Origin: Cordia subcordata
Lineage: Eukaryota > Streptophyta > Magnoliopsida > Boraginales > Cordiaceae
DNA length: 64,000 bases
Direction: 5' to 3'
NCBI GenBank assembly: GCA_028554755.1
Contig: JAPTOF010000017.1
Location: 14,071,001 to 14,135,000 of the forward strand
The translations under genes were made by a program, and so were the position numbers. The notes beneath the pieces are model-generated. The model was not told the DNA's origin. It searched no databases and was given only the letters and a program-made list of their open reading frames with translations. Shown here in pieces: positions 33,084 through 46,568 of the stretch (positions are counted from its first letter, which is position 1; every line of letters begins with the position of its first letter).

Positions 33084-34909
33084 CGTGAATTAATTCGATC
33101 TCGTGGTCCACCTCTCCTAGGTGGTAGTTTCTTTGGCAACTCAGATGGCATAACATCTACGAACTCCCGGAGGACTTTAGCAATTTCCATGGGCACTTCT
33201 CCTGGCACTAGTTCATCCACGTCCTCCTTCATGGTTGCTAAATAGGTTGCCTCTCCATGTCGTAGACCTTTATCAACTTGTATGGCTAACAATAGTCTCG
33301 TTTTCGGCCTCACTTGAACTTTGGCTGGTACCATACATGGGGTCTTCTCCTCCATGATTACAATTTGTTCAAGGTGTGGTGTGGGGATGGCCTTGGCTCT
33401 TCTAAAGAATTCCATGCCAAGGATGACCTTGAAGTCATCCATAGGTACCACCGTGAAGTTCACGTCTCCCTGCCATGTGCCCAAAGTTAACGAGACATTC
33501 TTGGCAATACCTGACAAAGGTCGAGGGATAGAATTGACTGTCTTGAGGGATCCTTGGGACTTGGTGATGATAAGTCCCAACCTTTTGGCTTCATCTTCTG
33601 CCATGAAGTTATGGGAAGCTTTGGTATCCAACATGGCCATGGTGGTCTTGTCATGAATCATCACTTCTGCATACATCAAGCCGCCTTTGAGCAACGTCGT
33701 CGTGGCTGGCTTGACATTTAAGGCATTGAGCAATTGTAAGGAACTAATGTGTGCCTCGGTCGCCCTCTCATGTTCCTCCAATAATGAGTTGAGTGTCTGT
33801 CTCTTGGGGTATTCCCGCCACACATGTGGTCCTGCACAAAAGTAACAGCTGAAGGGCTTCTTCTCTTTCTTCCCATCCTGGTTGGAAGAGGACTTCTCTT
33901 GTCCTTTGGGATTTTTGTCTCCCCCACCTTTGCCCTTAAAATCGTTCCTGGGTTTGTTGGAGGAGTCGTTCCTTGTCTTGAATTCTAGTAAGGATTCAGC
34001 TATGACCACAGCTTCAGCAAAGGTTTTTGGCCTTCTCATCCTAACTTCTTGTTGGGCCCATGGCTGCAAACCCTTAACAAAGTCATACATGTGATCATAA
34101 TCCGGCTTGTTACGTACCTGAAGTTTAAGGGAAACATATTCTTTGACATAATCATGGATGGTCCCTGTGTGCTTCAGGACTCTAAGCTTGTCTCGAGCAT
34201 CCCATTCTGCTTCCTTTGGATAAAATTGGGCATATACCTCTTCCTTGAACATAGCCCACGTGGGTAAGTCTTTGTTTGCCTCCTTGAGTCCTTGGTGCTT
34301 CATGCACCACCATAAAGCTGCATCCTCAATGAAGTAGAGTGTTGCCGTCTTGACACGACTTGTGTCGTCCTCTAGCCCCATCGCCTCGAAATATTGCTCA
34401 ACCTGCCAAAAGAAGTTGTCCACCTCCTTGGATTCACGCTTCCCACTATAGGAACTGGGTCTTGGCACATCCATCTTTGGTGCATGGCGATAGGTTGTTG
34501 TGTCATGGGCTGTTGCCTCTCTGCACATAGCCCAATCCTTCTTCATCTCCTCAAGGATCTTGTCTTGTTCAGCCATTCTACCTTGTAACCAATCGGCCAG
34601 GGTCTCCTTCTCTGTCAACGATTGTTGAGCCATCACTTTTGCCGTTTGTACATTAGTTTGAAGCTTTTAGAGCTCTTCCCGTAGGTCCTCCTGACCTAGT
34701 GTCTCCTCATCGTAAAACCCAAGCTGTTTCATCTTTGTCATGAACTCAGCCAGGGCCTCTTCCGCTTTTGTCAAACGTGCCTCAAAAGCGACTTGCACAT
34801 CTCGAGACTTCCCCCTCTTATTGCCTTTGGTTGCTGTAGGTGGTAGGGCTTCCCTTCCCCTCTCATCATGGCTGACATCAGTGTTCTTCTCAACACCTGA
34901 AGAAGACAT
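33035..34909 (-). pseudogene. Chromovirus gag, zinc knuckle and protease
   Basis: A short frame (34667-34909, MSSSGVEKNTDVSHDERG start) ends in a stop. The main frame 33035-34636 follows. It gives RPSSYSGKRESKEVDNFFWQ, LWWCMKHQG, MFKEEVYAQFYPKEAEWDAR and YVSLKLQVRN, then an incomplete knuckle CYFCAGPHVWREYPKR (the third Cys-position residue is changed). The protease reads MLDTKASHNFM: the expected DTGAS/DSGAS glycine is a lysine, which should abolish activity. A frameshift near 33060 precedes RT. Confidence 0.87.
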
Positions 34910-34951
34910 CCTTCACAGGAGCAAAATCACAAACACCTTGCGTGTAACCTT

Positions 34952-34967
34952 GGCTCTGGTAACCACT
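34952..34967 (-). other. Chromovirus primer-binding site
   Basis: Minus strand GTGGTTACCAGAGCC lies directly inside the 5' LTR, a variant of the initiator tRNA-Met site. Confidence 0.75.
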
Positions 34968-35483
34968 TGTCACGCCCTTGGCCTACCCCGAGCACAGCGT
35001 GTGGCACTTAGACACTTTTCTCAAGCAAAAGTGGCTAAGTCAGCCTGCAAAAACCACGAACAAAGGAAATTTGCAAGATAAAGAGTAAAGCAGCGGAATA
35101 AAGAGATGAGAGAAATGCTTTCTATTGCTCTCAAACTTTTCTGTGTGTCCTTTACAAATGAAAAGCTAGGCTATTTATACATGTTCTCTAGCAAATGAAT
35201 GTCTATGATCATCTTAATTTAACGGCTAGCACGATCTTCTAGAATCCTCTACATCAATTAAGGGATTTTGAAATTCAATCAGGAGATTCTATAATCTATT
35301 ATAACAGAATATCGCATAATTAAGGGGATTGAGTATAATGCAAAATCCCTACTATATTTGTTCCTATCTATAGAACCTTCTAGATGTTCCAGGAATGGAA
35401 AGTGACATGTGCGCCTCCTTGTGAGCCTCGTCATCTTCACCAAGTGGCGGCCTACATGGCACCTGCATTGTCGGAGTGTGACA
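34968..35483 (-). repeat. 5' LTR of chromovirus
   Basis: 516 bp, the same length as 28176-28691, with only scattered differences visible. Confidence 0.93.
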
Positions 35484-35487
35484 AGAT

Positions 35488-36650
35488 GCTCTGTCTCGAG
35501 TCCCAACTGATTCCTTCTTGGCATTTTCACAGTCTCAATTTGATATCATTGCTGCTATCAAAAAAAGAAAATAAGGAGCACCCTGAATTGATTGCCCTCC
35601 GTCAACGAATAACGGCTGACCCCTCCCAGTTTTCTGATTTTGCTGACTGGGATGGTCCCTTGGTGTATAAGCGTCGTATTGTCCTACCTTCAGACTCACC
35701 TCTCCGTCAATAGTTGATTCATGAACTCCATGCCTCCTCGGTGGGTGGCGATTCAGGCATTCTCAGGACCTTTCAGTGAGATGCAGCAGGTTTTTATTGA
35801 AGAAATCTTCGAAAAGATGTTGAAATGTGCCAAACATGCCAGGAAATGAAAACATCGCATGCCAAGCTTGCCGGTGTTTTGCAACCCCTTCCAATTCCGT
35901 CACAAATTTGGGAGGATATTTCAATGGACTTTGTTACCTTCGTTTGAAGGAAAAACAATGAAAAACAAATATCATGGTGGTTATTGACGGGCTCTCCAAG
36001 TACACCCGTTGTTTAGTATTAGCTCCACTACTGAGTAGCTCAAAGGGTTGCAGAACAGTTTGTCAAAGACATTATTAAACTCCATGGATTCCCAAGGACC
36101 ATTGTGAGTGATTGTGACCCTCTCTTTTTTAGTTCATTTTGGAAGAAATTAATTCGCCCTCAGGGTACTACATTATCTATGAGCAATCCGTACCATCCTG
36201 AAACTGATGGCCAAACAGAGATTGTCAATAAAGGACTGGAATTGTATTTGCGATGCTTTGTTGCTGATCAGCCCTAACAAATGGGTTAAATTCTCACCTT
36301 AGACTGAATATTGGTGTAATTCTTCTTATCATACTGTAGCCAAGACGACTCCTTTCCAAGCAGTTTATGGACGCATGCTTTCTTCTATCGTCCATTCCTT
36401 GCCTGGCTCAAGTAAAAATGATGCAGTTGATCAGGAACTCCATCAGCGTGATCAGATTTTATTACGTCGCAAGCAATACCTATTCAAAGCTCAAGGTCGT
36501 ATGAAGCTCTATGCTGATAAGCACAGACGTGAGGAGGTATTTGAACAAGGTGATTTGGTACTGGTCAAACTTCAACCCTATCGCCAAATGTCTGTCAAAA
36601 TTTCATTCAACACCAAGTTCAGAAGGAGATTTTTTACTGGCGATACCATG
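35488..36650 (+). pseudogene. Gypsy integrase remnant
   Basis: It continues the RNase H part at 28175: ALSRVPTDSFLAFSQSQFD, then WDGPLVYKRRIVLPSDSPL and the HHCC region (YWRNLRKDVEMCQTCQ). Core parts follow: DISMDFV, EQFVKDIIKLHGFPRTIVSD and NPYHPETDGQTEIVNKGLE. Next are a stop-rich middle and the C-terminal part: LFKAQGRMKLYADKHRRE and GDLVLVKLQPYRQ. After FRRRFF the similarity stops and no LTR follows. Many stops are present. Confidence 0.85.
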
Positions 36651-36790
36651 AATAGGGGGGCGCCGCTGGAAAAGAAATTTGATACCTCATCGATCATCAG
36701 CAGAACTTGAGTTACGTTGAGTAATTTTACTGGCGAGACCGCCCTGCCCGGCCGCGCCCAAATTAAATGAGAATATGATCGATAAATTGC
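36630..36790 (+). other. Possible displaced APL C-terminus (weak)
   Basis: Just where the gypsy integrase match ends, the frame reads GDTMNRGAPLEKKFDTSS. A GC-rich piece follows at about 36735-36765, then ATGAGAATATGATCGAT-like bases. APL proteins end with an EKKFE/D...S, RPSPRRAP, ERMNPM series, so this could be the lost tail of the gene at 21912. The likeness is short and gapped and could be chance. Confidence 0.2.
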
Positions 36791-37862
36791 ATGAATGTTT
36801 GAGTTGATCGCTGGCTAGCTGTTGTTTTTGAAAAGTGATGATGAGTGGTTGAATACTGGTTACAAATTAAATATTGCTAATCCGAAAATGTGTTGAAATT
36901 CATGAATAATTATTTCAGATTATATTAATAGCATATGGTGTCTTTTATCCCCTAGCTAGTTTTTAACATTTGGTTCAACGCCAAAAAAGGTTTCTGATGC
37001 TTTTAAGCTAGTCGTCCCAGGGTAGTCAAATTCAATATAAAGAGATACTAATTGCAAATAAAAGCATTGGAATTAACATGACATAAGCAAGCCTTGCAGC
37101 TCCATTAATTTAACAAAAAGAATAAGATTTTTTTTCATACTAATCATAGTTTACTTGATTAATCTTATTATACAAAACACTGATTAATCTTATTATACAA
37201 CACACCTATTCTTAATTAAAACACCTACCACATGAGATTCTTTTTCAATAAAATAAACAAAGACCAATATAACAGAGTGAAAAAACTAAGAAATTAATTA
37301 GTGGGAGTTATTTTTACTTGAGCAGATCGAGAAAAGGAACTCTCAACATTGAAGATTCGGCCGCCAATAAACGAGTATTGAACTTTGATACTAGCTCTTT
37401 AATTTGCTATCTTTACACACATCCAACTTTCTCCTATAAAACATTAAAAAATTAAAAAAAAAACTCTGGCCCTAACTAGGGCGGGTGGCTTCCCAGAGTA
37501 GCATATAAATTGAACATATATAAATGTTAGGAAGCTAGAAATGTAACTGTGTGATGTGATACAGACAACAAAAGTGTGACGAGAAATTTATTACAGAACC
37601 AGAGAGGCCACAATCAAGCGACTATACATTTTTGAGCTATGTGTTTTCTGTACATATGTATACTTCACGTACATATGTATACATATGTATGCTTCACGTA
37701 CAAAACAAGCGTTGCACAACGTAACTTTACGAGTCTGTACCATAAATATATATATATATATATATATACATATATATAGACAACGTAGATAATTTACATG
37801 AAGATACATCATATGTATAGGCAGGGTAAGAATTTGTGAATTTTGTTGTTGCTGCAAATTTT
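36791..37862. other. Spacer downstream of RGLG gene, no gene seen
   Basis: AT-rich, no domain-bearing frame. It includes a partial direct repeat (actgattaatcttattatacaa, about 37155-37202). The part nearest 37862 should be the RGLG 3' UTR. A (TA)n run lies at about 37746-37768. Confidence 0.45.
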
Positions 37863-40800
37863 CTAAGTGTATAGCCTGATACGGCTCGTGATACTCTGGC
37901 GACAAATAGGACAGTTGGACAATCTTGGACCACACTCTCTGCAAGTCTGCACCCAATTTTTTTTACCAACTTAATTAGATCACAATATGCATAATGCACC
38001 AATTAATTAAGGGTAAAGCAGTACTACTTTATTTTAAGGTTCTAGCGAACCTCACCATGTGTCCACAGCCGAACGCCATGTCCTTCTGATTGCTTAGGCA
38101 AACTGGGCAGACCTTCACAAAGTAAAAACAAATTAAGATGGATCAATATTGCACTATATATCATCTACCTTCTGCCTAGTGTATGTTGAAGTAATTGGCT
38201 AAAAGTTATTGGGGCCTGTTAATCCAAGAACCTAGAATAACACTTTTTTAGATTTTAACCATAGCAGAGAAGACCATGCATATGCATGGAGGAGCTGCAA
38301 ATGTTGTTGACCTCTGTTTTTTCGCAAGAAATATATGTGGGGAGAGGAAGAGGGTCGTACCTAATTTCTGCTGGCCCCATCCTAATAGCGCTTACGTAAT
38401 TCACATATCATGTTTTGTTTATTTAACTGATGCCTCTGGACTTCAGATTCTGGTATACATGTTTTAATTCAGTTTTTTAAGGCAGGCTTTTACTTACCTG
38501 ATCTTGTTCGTCCTGCACAGGTGTTGTGAGGTTACTTCCTTCTCTATTTGGAAATGTTCTACGCTGACTATAAGGAAGTGGTGGAGGCCGTGGAGTTATT
38601 TTCTTTGCTTTCCCTGTCACACGTCTTTGAGGGAGACATGCACACATATTAGCAGATGATCTAATAAGTGATGCTAAGTAGTAATATTTAATTTGCTGCA
38701 TCCGGATTCAGGAGCATCAGCATAAAACATCATCAATTAAGATCTAAAAACTGCTATTAGAAATATACAACGATGTCAATATTGTCATTCCAGACTAAAC
38801 AAAGATATTTGTTGAGTTGAATTGGATACAATTAAGTACTTCATACCCTAGCAGACCAAGATCTTTTGTTGCTTTATATTGGATAGGGATCTCCATTAAG
38901 GCAGCAAGAGCGAAGGCAGTTTCTTTCCCAGACTCATCAGTTGCATATTTGGACATTATATCAGTAAAATTAACAAACTGCAAAATCAAAACAATAAAGC
39001 AAAGATACTTTATCTGCTACATCATTACAATGTAGAACTGGTAAAAAGAATTTTAAAATATTCTTCCCATAGTTTACCTGAAAATTATCAAAGTCACGAG
39101 TAGGGATCCTGTCATCAAATTTTTTCATGTCGTCCCAAGGTCCATCACCAACTCCAACAAGAACAATTGATAGAGGATAAAAACTGATGTAGAACAATGT
39201 GACCAAAACAATATTTTAATTGATCTCCCATAAAAAGAATTAGTTTAGTTAAATGAGAATAAAATTTTAGTAAAATTTCCAAGTTATATGTCTCATTTTC
39301 AGACAAAGTTTCAGTGGGCGTTAGTCATGACTCATGAGGCATTGTTATATTCTTTAAATGTTTCCTAAACTAACTACGTTTGAATTAACATCTTCAGAAA
39401 AGAGAACTTAATGAGAACTTCAATTCAACTTGGTTTCTGGGGCTAAATCATGCATCTAAAGCTGAATTGAAAAAATAAAGGATAAGCTTCAGAACCTACT
39501 TTTGAGCAAGTTTTGGAATTTCACAGAAAACAAAATAAAAACAACTTATGGGACACGTCCAACATATAGTTGCTGCTCGAAAAAGCTAGTTTTCTTCTTT
39601 ACCTATGGGCCTTTGGCTGGAAAGTGGAGTTCATGGGGTTGACTGCTAATCATATAGAAAATGCTCTAATACATCTCAATGTCCCAGTCACACCCCCTCC
39701 TCAGTAGGGATGCAAGGATACTTTCCTGATCTCCATCTTCCCAGAAGTCCTTCTCGTCTTTATGGATGAACTTTTCCAGTAACACTCGAAAGAGATTAGT
39801 TGGTGATTTGATATAGGCAATACTTTTGGCAATTCAAGGATTCGATTGAGAGAAATTAAACAAAGGCCAGTACATGGGTAGAGACCAAACTTTTCACTGG
39901 AAATGTTCCCCAAAACAAGTTTGTCCTATTGCTTTTAATATTTCCTCGCATATTGATCATCCTTAAATTTAAACAGAAGTCACAATTTCCACATTTATGA
40001 TTTTCAGATAACCACAGTTGCAGATGGCACAAATTAAGTGGATTAAAGTCCCAAATCAGAATGAAGGTAGAAAGGAAGAAACAGATATGGTGAAGTTGCT
40101 TTACCTTGCATTCACTATGGAGTTAATTGTTCCTTTCTCTTGAGGGCCAAGCTCATCATCTCTGGTATCTACACTTCTTGTAACCTTGATCACAAAAAAT
40201 AATTTGTGTTGGTTACAGAAAGGTAACTATGCACCAGCATCCACGTGCATGTTTCTGTCAGTGTAAGTGCATGAGAGAGAGAGAGAGAGAGAGAGAGGAG
40301 GGAAGACCAGGCCATCTGCAATTATAACCAAAACATGGTATTGTCCACCATTTCTCTCCACTATGTCTACTGCAGCATCAATGACTGGTTTGTATGAAGT
40401 TGGACCTGCAAAGTGTGAGTATATATAGATCTCAAAAGGACATGCAGTTGTGCTTTGCATTTGCTTAGACAGGGTAGGCTACCTAAGTGTTAATAAACTA
40501 GAGAGGGACAACGTAAGAGAGTAGAGAAAAGGAAGCTTACCAGATAACCGCAAATTTGGGATGATCTTCCTGTAGCAGGCTAACACTTCTTCAAAGCCGT
40601 GGCAAGGTGATTGATCAGCGTGAAAGCTGAACACTTCTTGATCGTGTGTAGTGACTTCAACAGAAACAGAAATATATGAAGGAGATAAACCATAAGAAAG
40701 CTATGGACTTAATAAAAGATTGAGAGAATTACCCGAAGAAATTGCATTATGATTAGAACCTACCATCACCAAACCCGAAACATGGAATTAAATTGTCTTC

Positions 40801-43800
40801 ATCAAAGGGGGCCAATGTCTTCCCAATGATAGATATGGCCTTCTCATAGGGATTCAGTATGCCACCAATCGAGTGCAGGCTACGATTGTTGAATGAAATT
40901 CTACCTTCAGACATAACATTGATGCATTAGCTTTCAGAATTTTGACAACTAAAGCGATGTCCAACCTGAGAGTGTAAATCTTCTGCAAATAAAAACTTCA
41001 AAGATATGAAAATTAGAGAATCAGTACACTCGAAGTAAAATCCAGAGCAAACCATATAGATAGCCTTTAACTCATCCAATGATCTATTATACACCTTTCA
41101 TAATTATATATATAGCTAAACTACTGATAGACGCTCTAGATTCACAAGACTGGGTATCTCTTGTTTGATAGGTCTCGTTAAAGGAAGAAGCATTAGAAAG
41201 CTGCCTATCAAGTAAATTTACATGAGTGACAGTGAAACTGATTTTGTATAATATCTCCGACAACTTAATTGAAAAATTGAAGCAAAAAAAAATATGCTTC
41301 TTAAGAATTAAAACAAAGGCAAAGCTTGATTCTGAACACTTCGACTAGAAGATGTGAGTGACTAGAGTCACTTTTGGTGCAAAGTCAAAAACAGCATGCA
41401 ATAGTTGAAGATGGAAGCAAGTTTAAAAGGTCTTCTGCTAAATCTTGCAATGATGGTGCATGGAAAATATAAGAAGCATGCAAAGTCCTCACAAGCATTT
41501 AACACCAAGTGAAAAATAAGTTTCACCTATGGTAATAGGGTAGTAAATTTTGCTCCAAGTTTTGCCTATAAATACCCATGGGAGAGAAGGCAAACCATCC
41601 TATGCAAGAAGCAACAGTAAGCATTTAGAGAGAAAATACAAAGAGTTTCTCCTAAGTGTTTAGTTTCTACTTGTTATATATTGTTGGGTTATGGCTCCCA
41701 GTCTAAGCCCATACAATTAAGAAACTTGTGGAAGGTAATTAATTGTGTTACCAAAATATAAACTGCCTAAATAGTAGATGAGAAATCTTGGGGAGCAAGG
41801 ATTTTTCTCTTATAAATAGAGGGTCTTGTAGCTTGTATTTGGTGTGTTTTAGAAGTGTGCCTTAGGACCACACCTTATAGGGGTGTGGGTGAGAGAGAGA
41901 GCCTGAGAGCATCGAAAGTGTCTTACATTCGTTTTAGTCCTATTGAGGATAGAACCATTACAAGAACTCTGTGGGAGAGAGTTTAGACTTTTCTATCCGT
42001 ACAAAAAGTCATCACCTGAGTTGTAATCCCATTACTATTGAATAGTGGAATTTATCCCAGAGGGGATCGTGGACGTAGGCAGAGGGCCGAACCACGTTAA
42101 AAATATTGCGTGTTCTTTGTGTGCGTTTTTCCGTTGTGCATTGATGTGTGTGTGCGTGTGTCCTCGATTTCCCAACATATATATATTAGTGTGAGAGTGA
42201 GTTTCTCCTATTATAAGTGAAAGTAAAATAGTTCTCTTCTTATTTTAGAGAGAAGGTTGTACAACTTTTACACATAGTGAAATCCTTCTTACTTGCACGT
42301 GGTTTTTTTTCTCAATTTGTTTGAGGGTTTTTCACGTAAAAATTTGGTGTCTAAATTATCCATTTTTCTTATTTCCTATTTTAGTTACGTGATCTTGCTT
42401 CAATAGCCCTTTTATTTTGCTGTGCCACCCTTCAGCAGTGGTATCAGAGTCACAAGTTGAGGATATTGTTACTATTGACATATTACTATATACAGTTATA
42501 AGTCGTCATTATGCACGGTAACTAACGACAAGTGGGAAGAAATGGACGACATTGATGTAGTTAATTTGCATATAGCATTGGCGGATTTGGTGCTGCCCAG
42601 CGGCAAGGATAAAAAGTCAGCAAAAGAAATTTGGGATTCAATGACTAAATTCTATGAGGTCAAGTCACTTCCCAACAAAATCTTCTTGAAGAGGAGACTT
42701 TATACTTTTCGAATAGGGGAGCCCACACCAATTACAGACATATCAATACATTAAATACGCTATTTTCTCAACTCACCTCGTTGTGTCATAAAATAGAAGA
42801 GCTTGAACGTGCAGAGATCTTACTTCAAAGTCTACCTGACTCGTATGATCAACTCGTCATCAACTATATCAACAATATTCTCACATATAGTCTAGTCTTC
42901 GACGATATTGCAATCGCCGCTCTAGACGAGGAGTCCACATGCAAAAACAGGAAGGACAGACTAGGAAGCTCAAAACAAGCAGAGGCAGTAACGATGATGA
43001 AAGGCAAATCAACGGAATGTGGTTCAAGTAGGAGCCATAATCATGGTAGATCGAAATCAAGGAGTAGGAAAAATATCAAGTGCTACTATTGTGGCAAGAA
43101 AGGGCACATCAAGAAGGATTGTTGGCACAACAAGACAACTCCTGAGGTCATCAACTCTCAGAGATGTGTTGCTGGTACGTCTGGTGATGGAGACGTCTTA
43201 TATAACGAAGTAGTAAGAATTTTTGAATGCAGAAAGAAGCTCACTGATGTGTGGATAATGGATTCGAGAGTGACGTGGCACATGACCTCTCGTCAAGAAT
43301 GGTTCTACATGTATGAATTATGCTCTGGAGGATTTGTGAACATGGGTAATGATCATGCCTTAGAGATTGTTGGAACTGGTACCATTAAGATAAAGATGTA
43401 TGATGGCATAATTCGCACCATTCAAGGAGTACGGCATGTGAAGGGCTTGAAGAAAAATTTATTATCTTTTGAACAACTGGATGACCTTGGCTGCAAGACC
43501 CATATCGAGAATGGGACCATGAAGGTTGTCAAAGGCGAGCTACTAATAATCAAGGTAGAAAAGATCGCGATAAATCTATAAATGCTTCTGAGAGATACGT
43601 TGCAAGAGGCAGATGTATCTGTTGCATCAACTAGACAAGAGTAATCAACGATAATGTGGCATCGTAGACTTGGCCACATGTCGAAACGTCATTTGAAGAT
43701 TCTTGCAGAATGTCGTCTCTTACTCGGGCTCAAGTCGGTAAACTTACCATTCTGTGAGCACTGTGTGACCAGTGAAGCATAGATTGTCATTTGAAAGATC

Positions 43801-46529
43801 TATTGCCAGAATCAAACATATTTTGGACTTGATTCACTTAGTTGCATGGGAATCGCCAGTTTTATCCCTAGGAGGAGCAAAATATCTTGTATCATTCATT
43901 AATGACTACTCTAGGAGATTGTGAGTGTACCTAATCAAGAACAAGTTAGATGTGTTTCAAATATGCAAAGAATACAAAGCGCGGGTGGAACTTGAATTTG
44001 GTAAAAGGATCAAGTATTTGAGAATAGACAATGGAGAAGAATATACTGACGGGAACTTTTTGGCATTTTGCAAGCAAGAGAGTATTCAGAGGCAGCTTAT
44101 TGTTCCACATACACCTCAGCAAAATGGAGTTGCAGAGCAGATGAATAGAACTCTTCTTGAAAGAACGAGGGCAATGTTGGAAATTATAGGTTTAGCCAAG
44201 TCATTCTGGGTAGAAGCAGTTAGAATTGCCTGTCATCTGATAAATCAGTCACTGTCAACAGTAATTGGGCTGAAGACACTAACAGAAATATGGACCAGTG
44301 AACCCGCAGATTATTCTGCCTTATATGTTTTCAGATGTCTTGCAAAAGGTTATCATCAACAGAGAAGTGATCTTTGCAGAGAATAAACTGCAAAGTAAAG
44401 AAGTTAACAATACTAAAAAGGAGACTACTGTGGTAAAAGTTGAAGATAAGCCTGAACAGGGAGACGCTTTTTCTGAAGCTATACCAGAGCACAAGGAGCA
44501 AGAACCTGATGAGGCCGAGGTTACAGAAGTTCAATGTTCATCGTTTCAGACAACAAGACCAGCATGACACTCAGATTATGTTGGCAAGCAATGCTGCGTA
44601 TTGCCTTCTAACAAAGGATGGAAAACCATCAACTTGTCACGAGGCTGTAAATAGCCCTGATGTTGCATTGTGGATGACAGAAATACAAGAAGGAATTGAA
44701 GCCTTGAATAGAAACAAGACATGGGAGCTTGTTTCACTACCACCTGGAAGGAAAGCCATCAGCAATAAATGGATCTATAAGATCAAACGAGATAGCTATA
44801 GTCAAGTGGAACAATACCGTGCGAGACTGGTGGTGAAAGGATTTGCTCAGAAAAAAGGTATTGACTTCAACGAGATCTTCTCTTCTGTGGTTAGTTTACA
44901 ACCGTCAAAGTAGTCCTGGCTATGTGTGCTATGTTCGATTTATATCGAGAACAATTAGATGCAAAGAAGGCTTTTCTTTATGGAGAACTTGAAGAAGAGA
45001 TTTATATGCTCCAACCAGAAGGTTTTATTGAGAAAGGAAAAGAAAACTTGGTTTGCAGGTTAACCAAATCTCTATACAGTTTAAAGCACGCGTTAAGGTG
45101 TTGGTAGAAGAGATTTCATTCCTTCATAATTAGCCTCGGGTACAACAGACTCAATGCAGACCATTTTACGTATTAAAAGAGGTTTGGAGATGACGATTTC
45201 ATAGTTCTGTTGTTGTACGTAGACGACATACTAGTAGCAGGCCTAGCAAAGATCATGTCCAAGAATTGAAGGCATAGTTGGCTAGGGAGTTCAACATGAA
45301 GGATTTGGGACTAGCAAACAAGATTTTAGGGATGCAAATTCACCGAGACAAAAGGCAGGAGAGTATGGATTTCCCTGAAGAACTACTTCGGGAAAATCTT
45401 GCGACGCTTTAACATGTAAGATTGTAAGGAAATCTCGACTCCACTTCTTGTCAACTACAAATTATCCTTAAGTATTGCCCTAGCAATGAAGCAGAGATGA
45501 TAGACATGTCTCGAGTATCATATGCATCAGCAGTGGGAAGTCTTATATTCACTACGATATGTACGAGACAAGATATTGCTCAAGCTGTTGAAACGGTCAA
45601 TCAGTTTTTGGTGAATCCTAGTAGAGAGCATTGAAATGTTGTTAAGAGAACCTTGAGATATATCAAAGGAATCTCGGATGTTGCATTATGTTATGAAGGA
45701 TCATAATTTATTGTCAGGTGCTTTGCAGATTTAGATTTTGCAGGTGATACCGATAAGCGGAAGTCTACTACTGGCCATGTGTTTACACTTGCTAGAGGAG
45801 CGGTGAGCTGGGTATTTAAGTTATAGACTATTGTGGCACTTTCTACAACAAAGGCAAAGTACATGGCAATTACACACGCTTGTAAAGAAGCAATATGGAT
45901 TCAAAGTTTAATGAAGGAGCTCGGGCACAAACAAGACAAGATTTTCTTATATTGTGACAGTCAGAGTGCCTTGCACATTGCAAAGAATCTAGCCTTTCAA
46001 TCTAGGACGAAACACGCAGGTGTTCAATATCATTTGTTCGTGAAGTAGTGGAGGAAGGGAGTGTGGACATGCAGAAGATTCACACTAATGGGAACTTAGT
46101 AGATGTTATGACAAAGCCGATCAATGTTGACAAGTTTGTTTGAAGTAGATCCTCTTGTGGCCTAGCAGAGACGCAAGCAACATAGAGCTAGCAAGTTTGA
46201 AGAGATTTGAAGGATCACCAAAAGGTGACTTTAAGTGGGAGAATGTGAGTGACTAAAGTCGCTTTTGGTGCAAAGTCAAAAACGACATGCAATAGTTGAA
46301 GATGGAACCAAGTTTCAAAGATCTTTTGCCAAATCTTGCAATGACAGTGCATGGAAAACATAAGATGCATGCAAAGTCCTCACAAATATTTTCTTGGTTG
46401 ATTTGCTCCATGTTTTGCTTATAACTGCCATGAACAGGAGAAGGCAAACCATCCCAACCAAGAAACAATAATAAGTATTTAGAGAGAAAATATATAGAGT
46501 TTCTCCTAAGTGTTTAGTTCTTTCATTTG

Positions 46530-46568
<39 letters not shown>

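Larger units (their letters stand above)
28176..35483 (-). mobile_element. Chromovirus (gypsy with chromodomain), nested
   Basis: LTRs of 516 bp each (28176-28691 and 34968-35483), TGTCACGCCC...GTGTGACA, are flanked by the 4-bp duplication AGAT (28172-28175 and 35484-35487). The primer site is next to the right LTR, and the order is gag, protease, RT, RNase H, integrase, chromodomain on the minus strand. A 1,624-bp solo LTR interrupts integrase. Without it the element is about 5.7 kb. The LTRs look almost identical, and most frames are long, so it is among the youngest insertions here, although a few stops and a changed protease site make autonomy doubtful. Confidence 0.93.
23799..36650 (+). 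mobile_element. Decayed gypsy element hosting four later insertions
   Basis: A likely 5' LTR (about 23799-24123) is followed on the plus strand by gag, protease, reverse transcriptase, RNase H and integrase, all with stops. The parts are kept in register only after removing a truncated copia (about 24831-26152), a MITE (27493-27887) and a chromovirus (28176-35483). At the chromovirus the flanks rejoin as VADALSRV, a standard gypsy RNase H-integrase linker, which confirms the nesting. No 3' LTR is visible. The element ends soon after RRFF at about 36,630, so its right end is deleted. The left border with the APL-like exon lies between 23741 and 23799 and is uncertain. Confidence 0.82.

Noticed and set aside
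42439..42450. tggtatcagagt motifs (also 54383, 15160 and 25620-25636) as parts of tRNA genes
   Set aside because: They are single 12-18 base complements of the tRNA-Met 3' end next to LTR ends: primer-binding sites. No cloverleaf follows.
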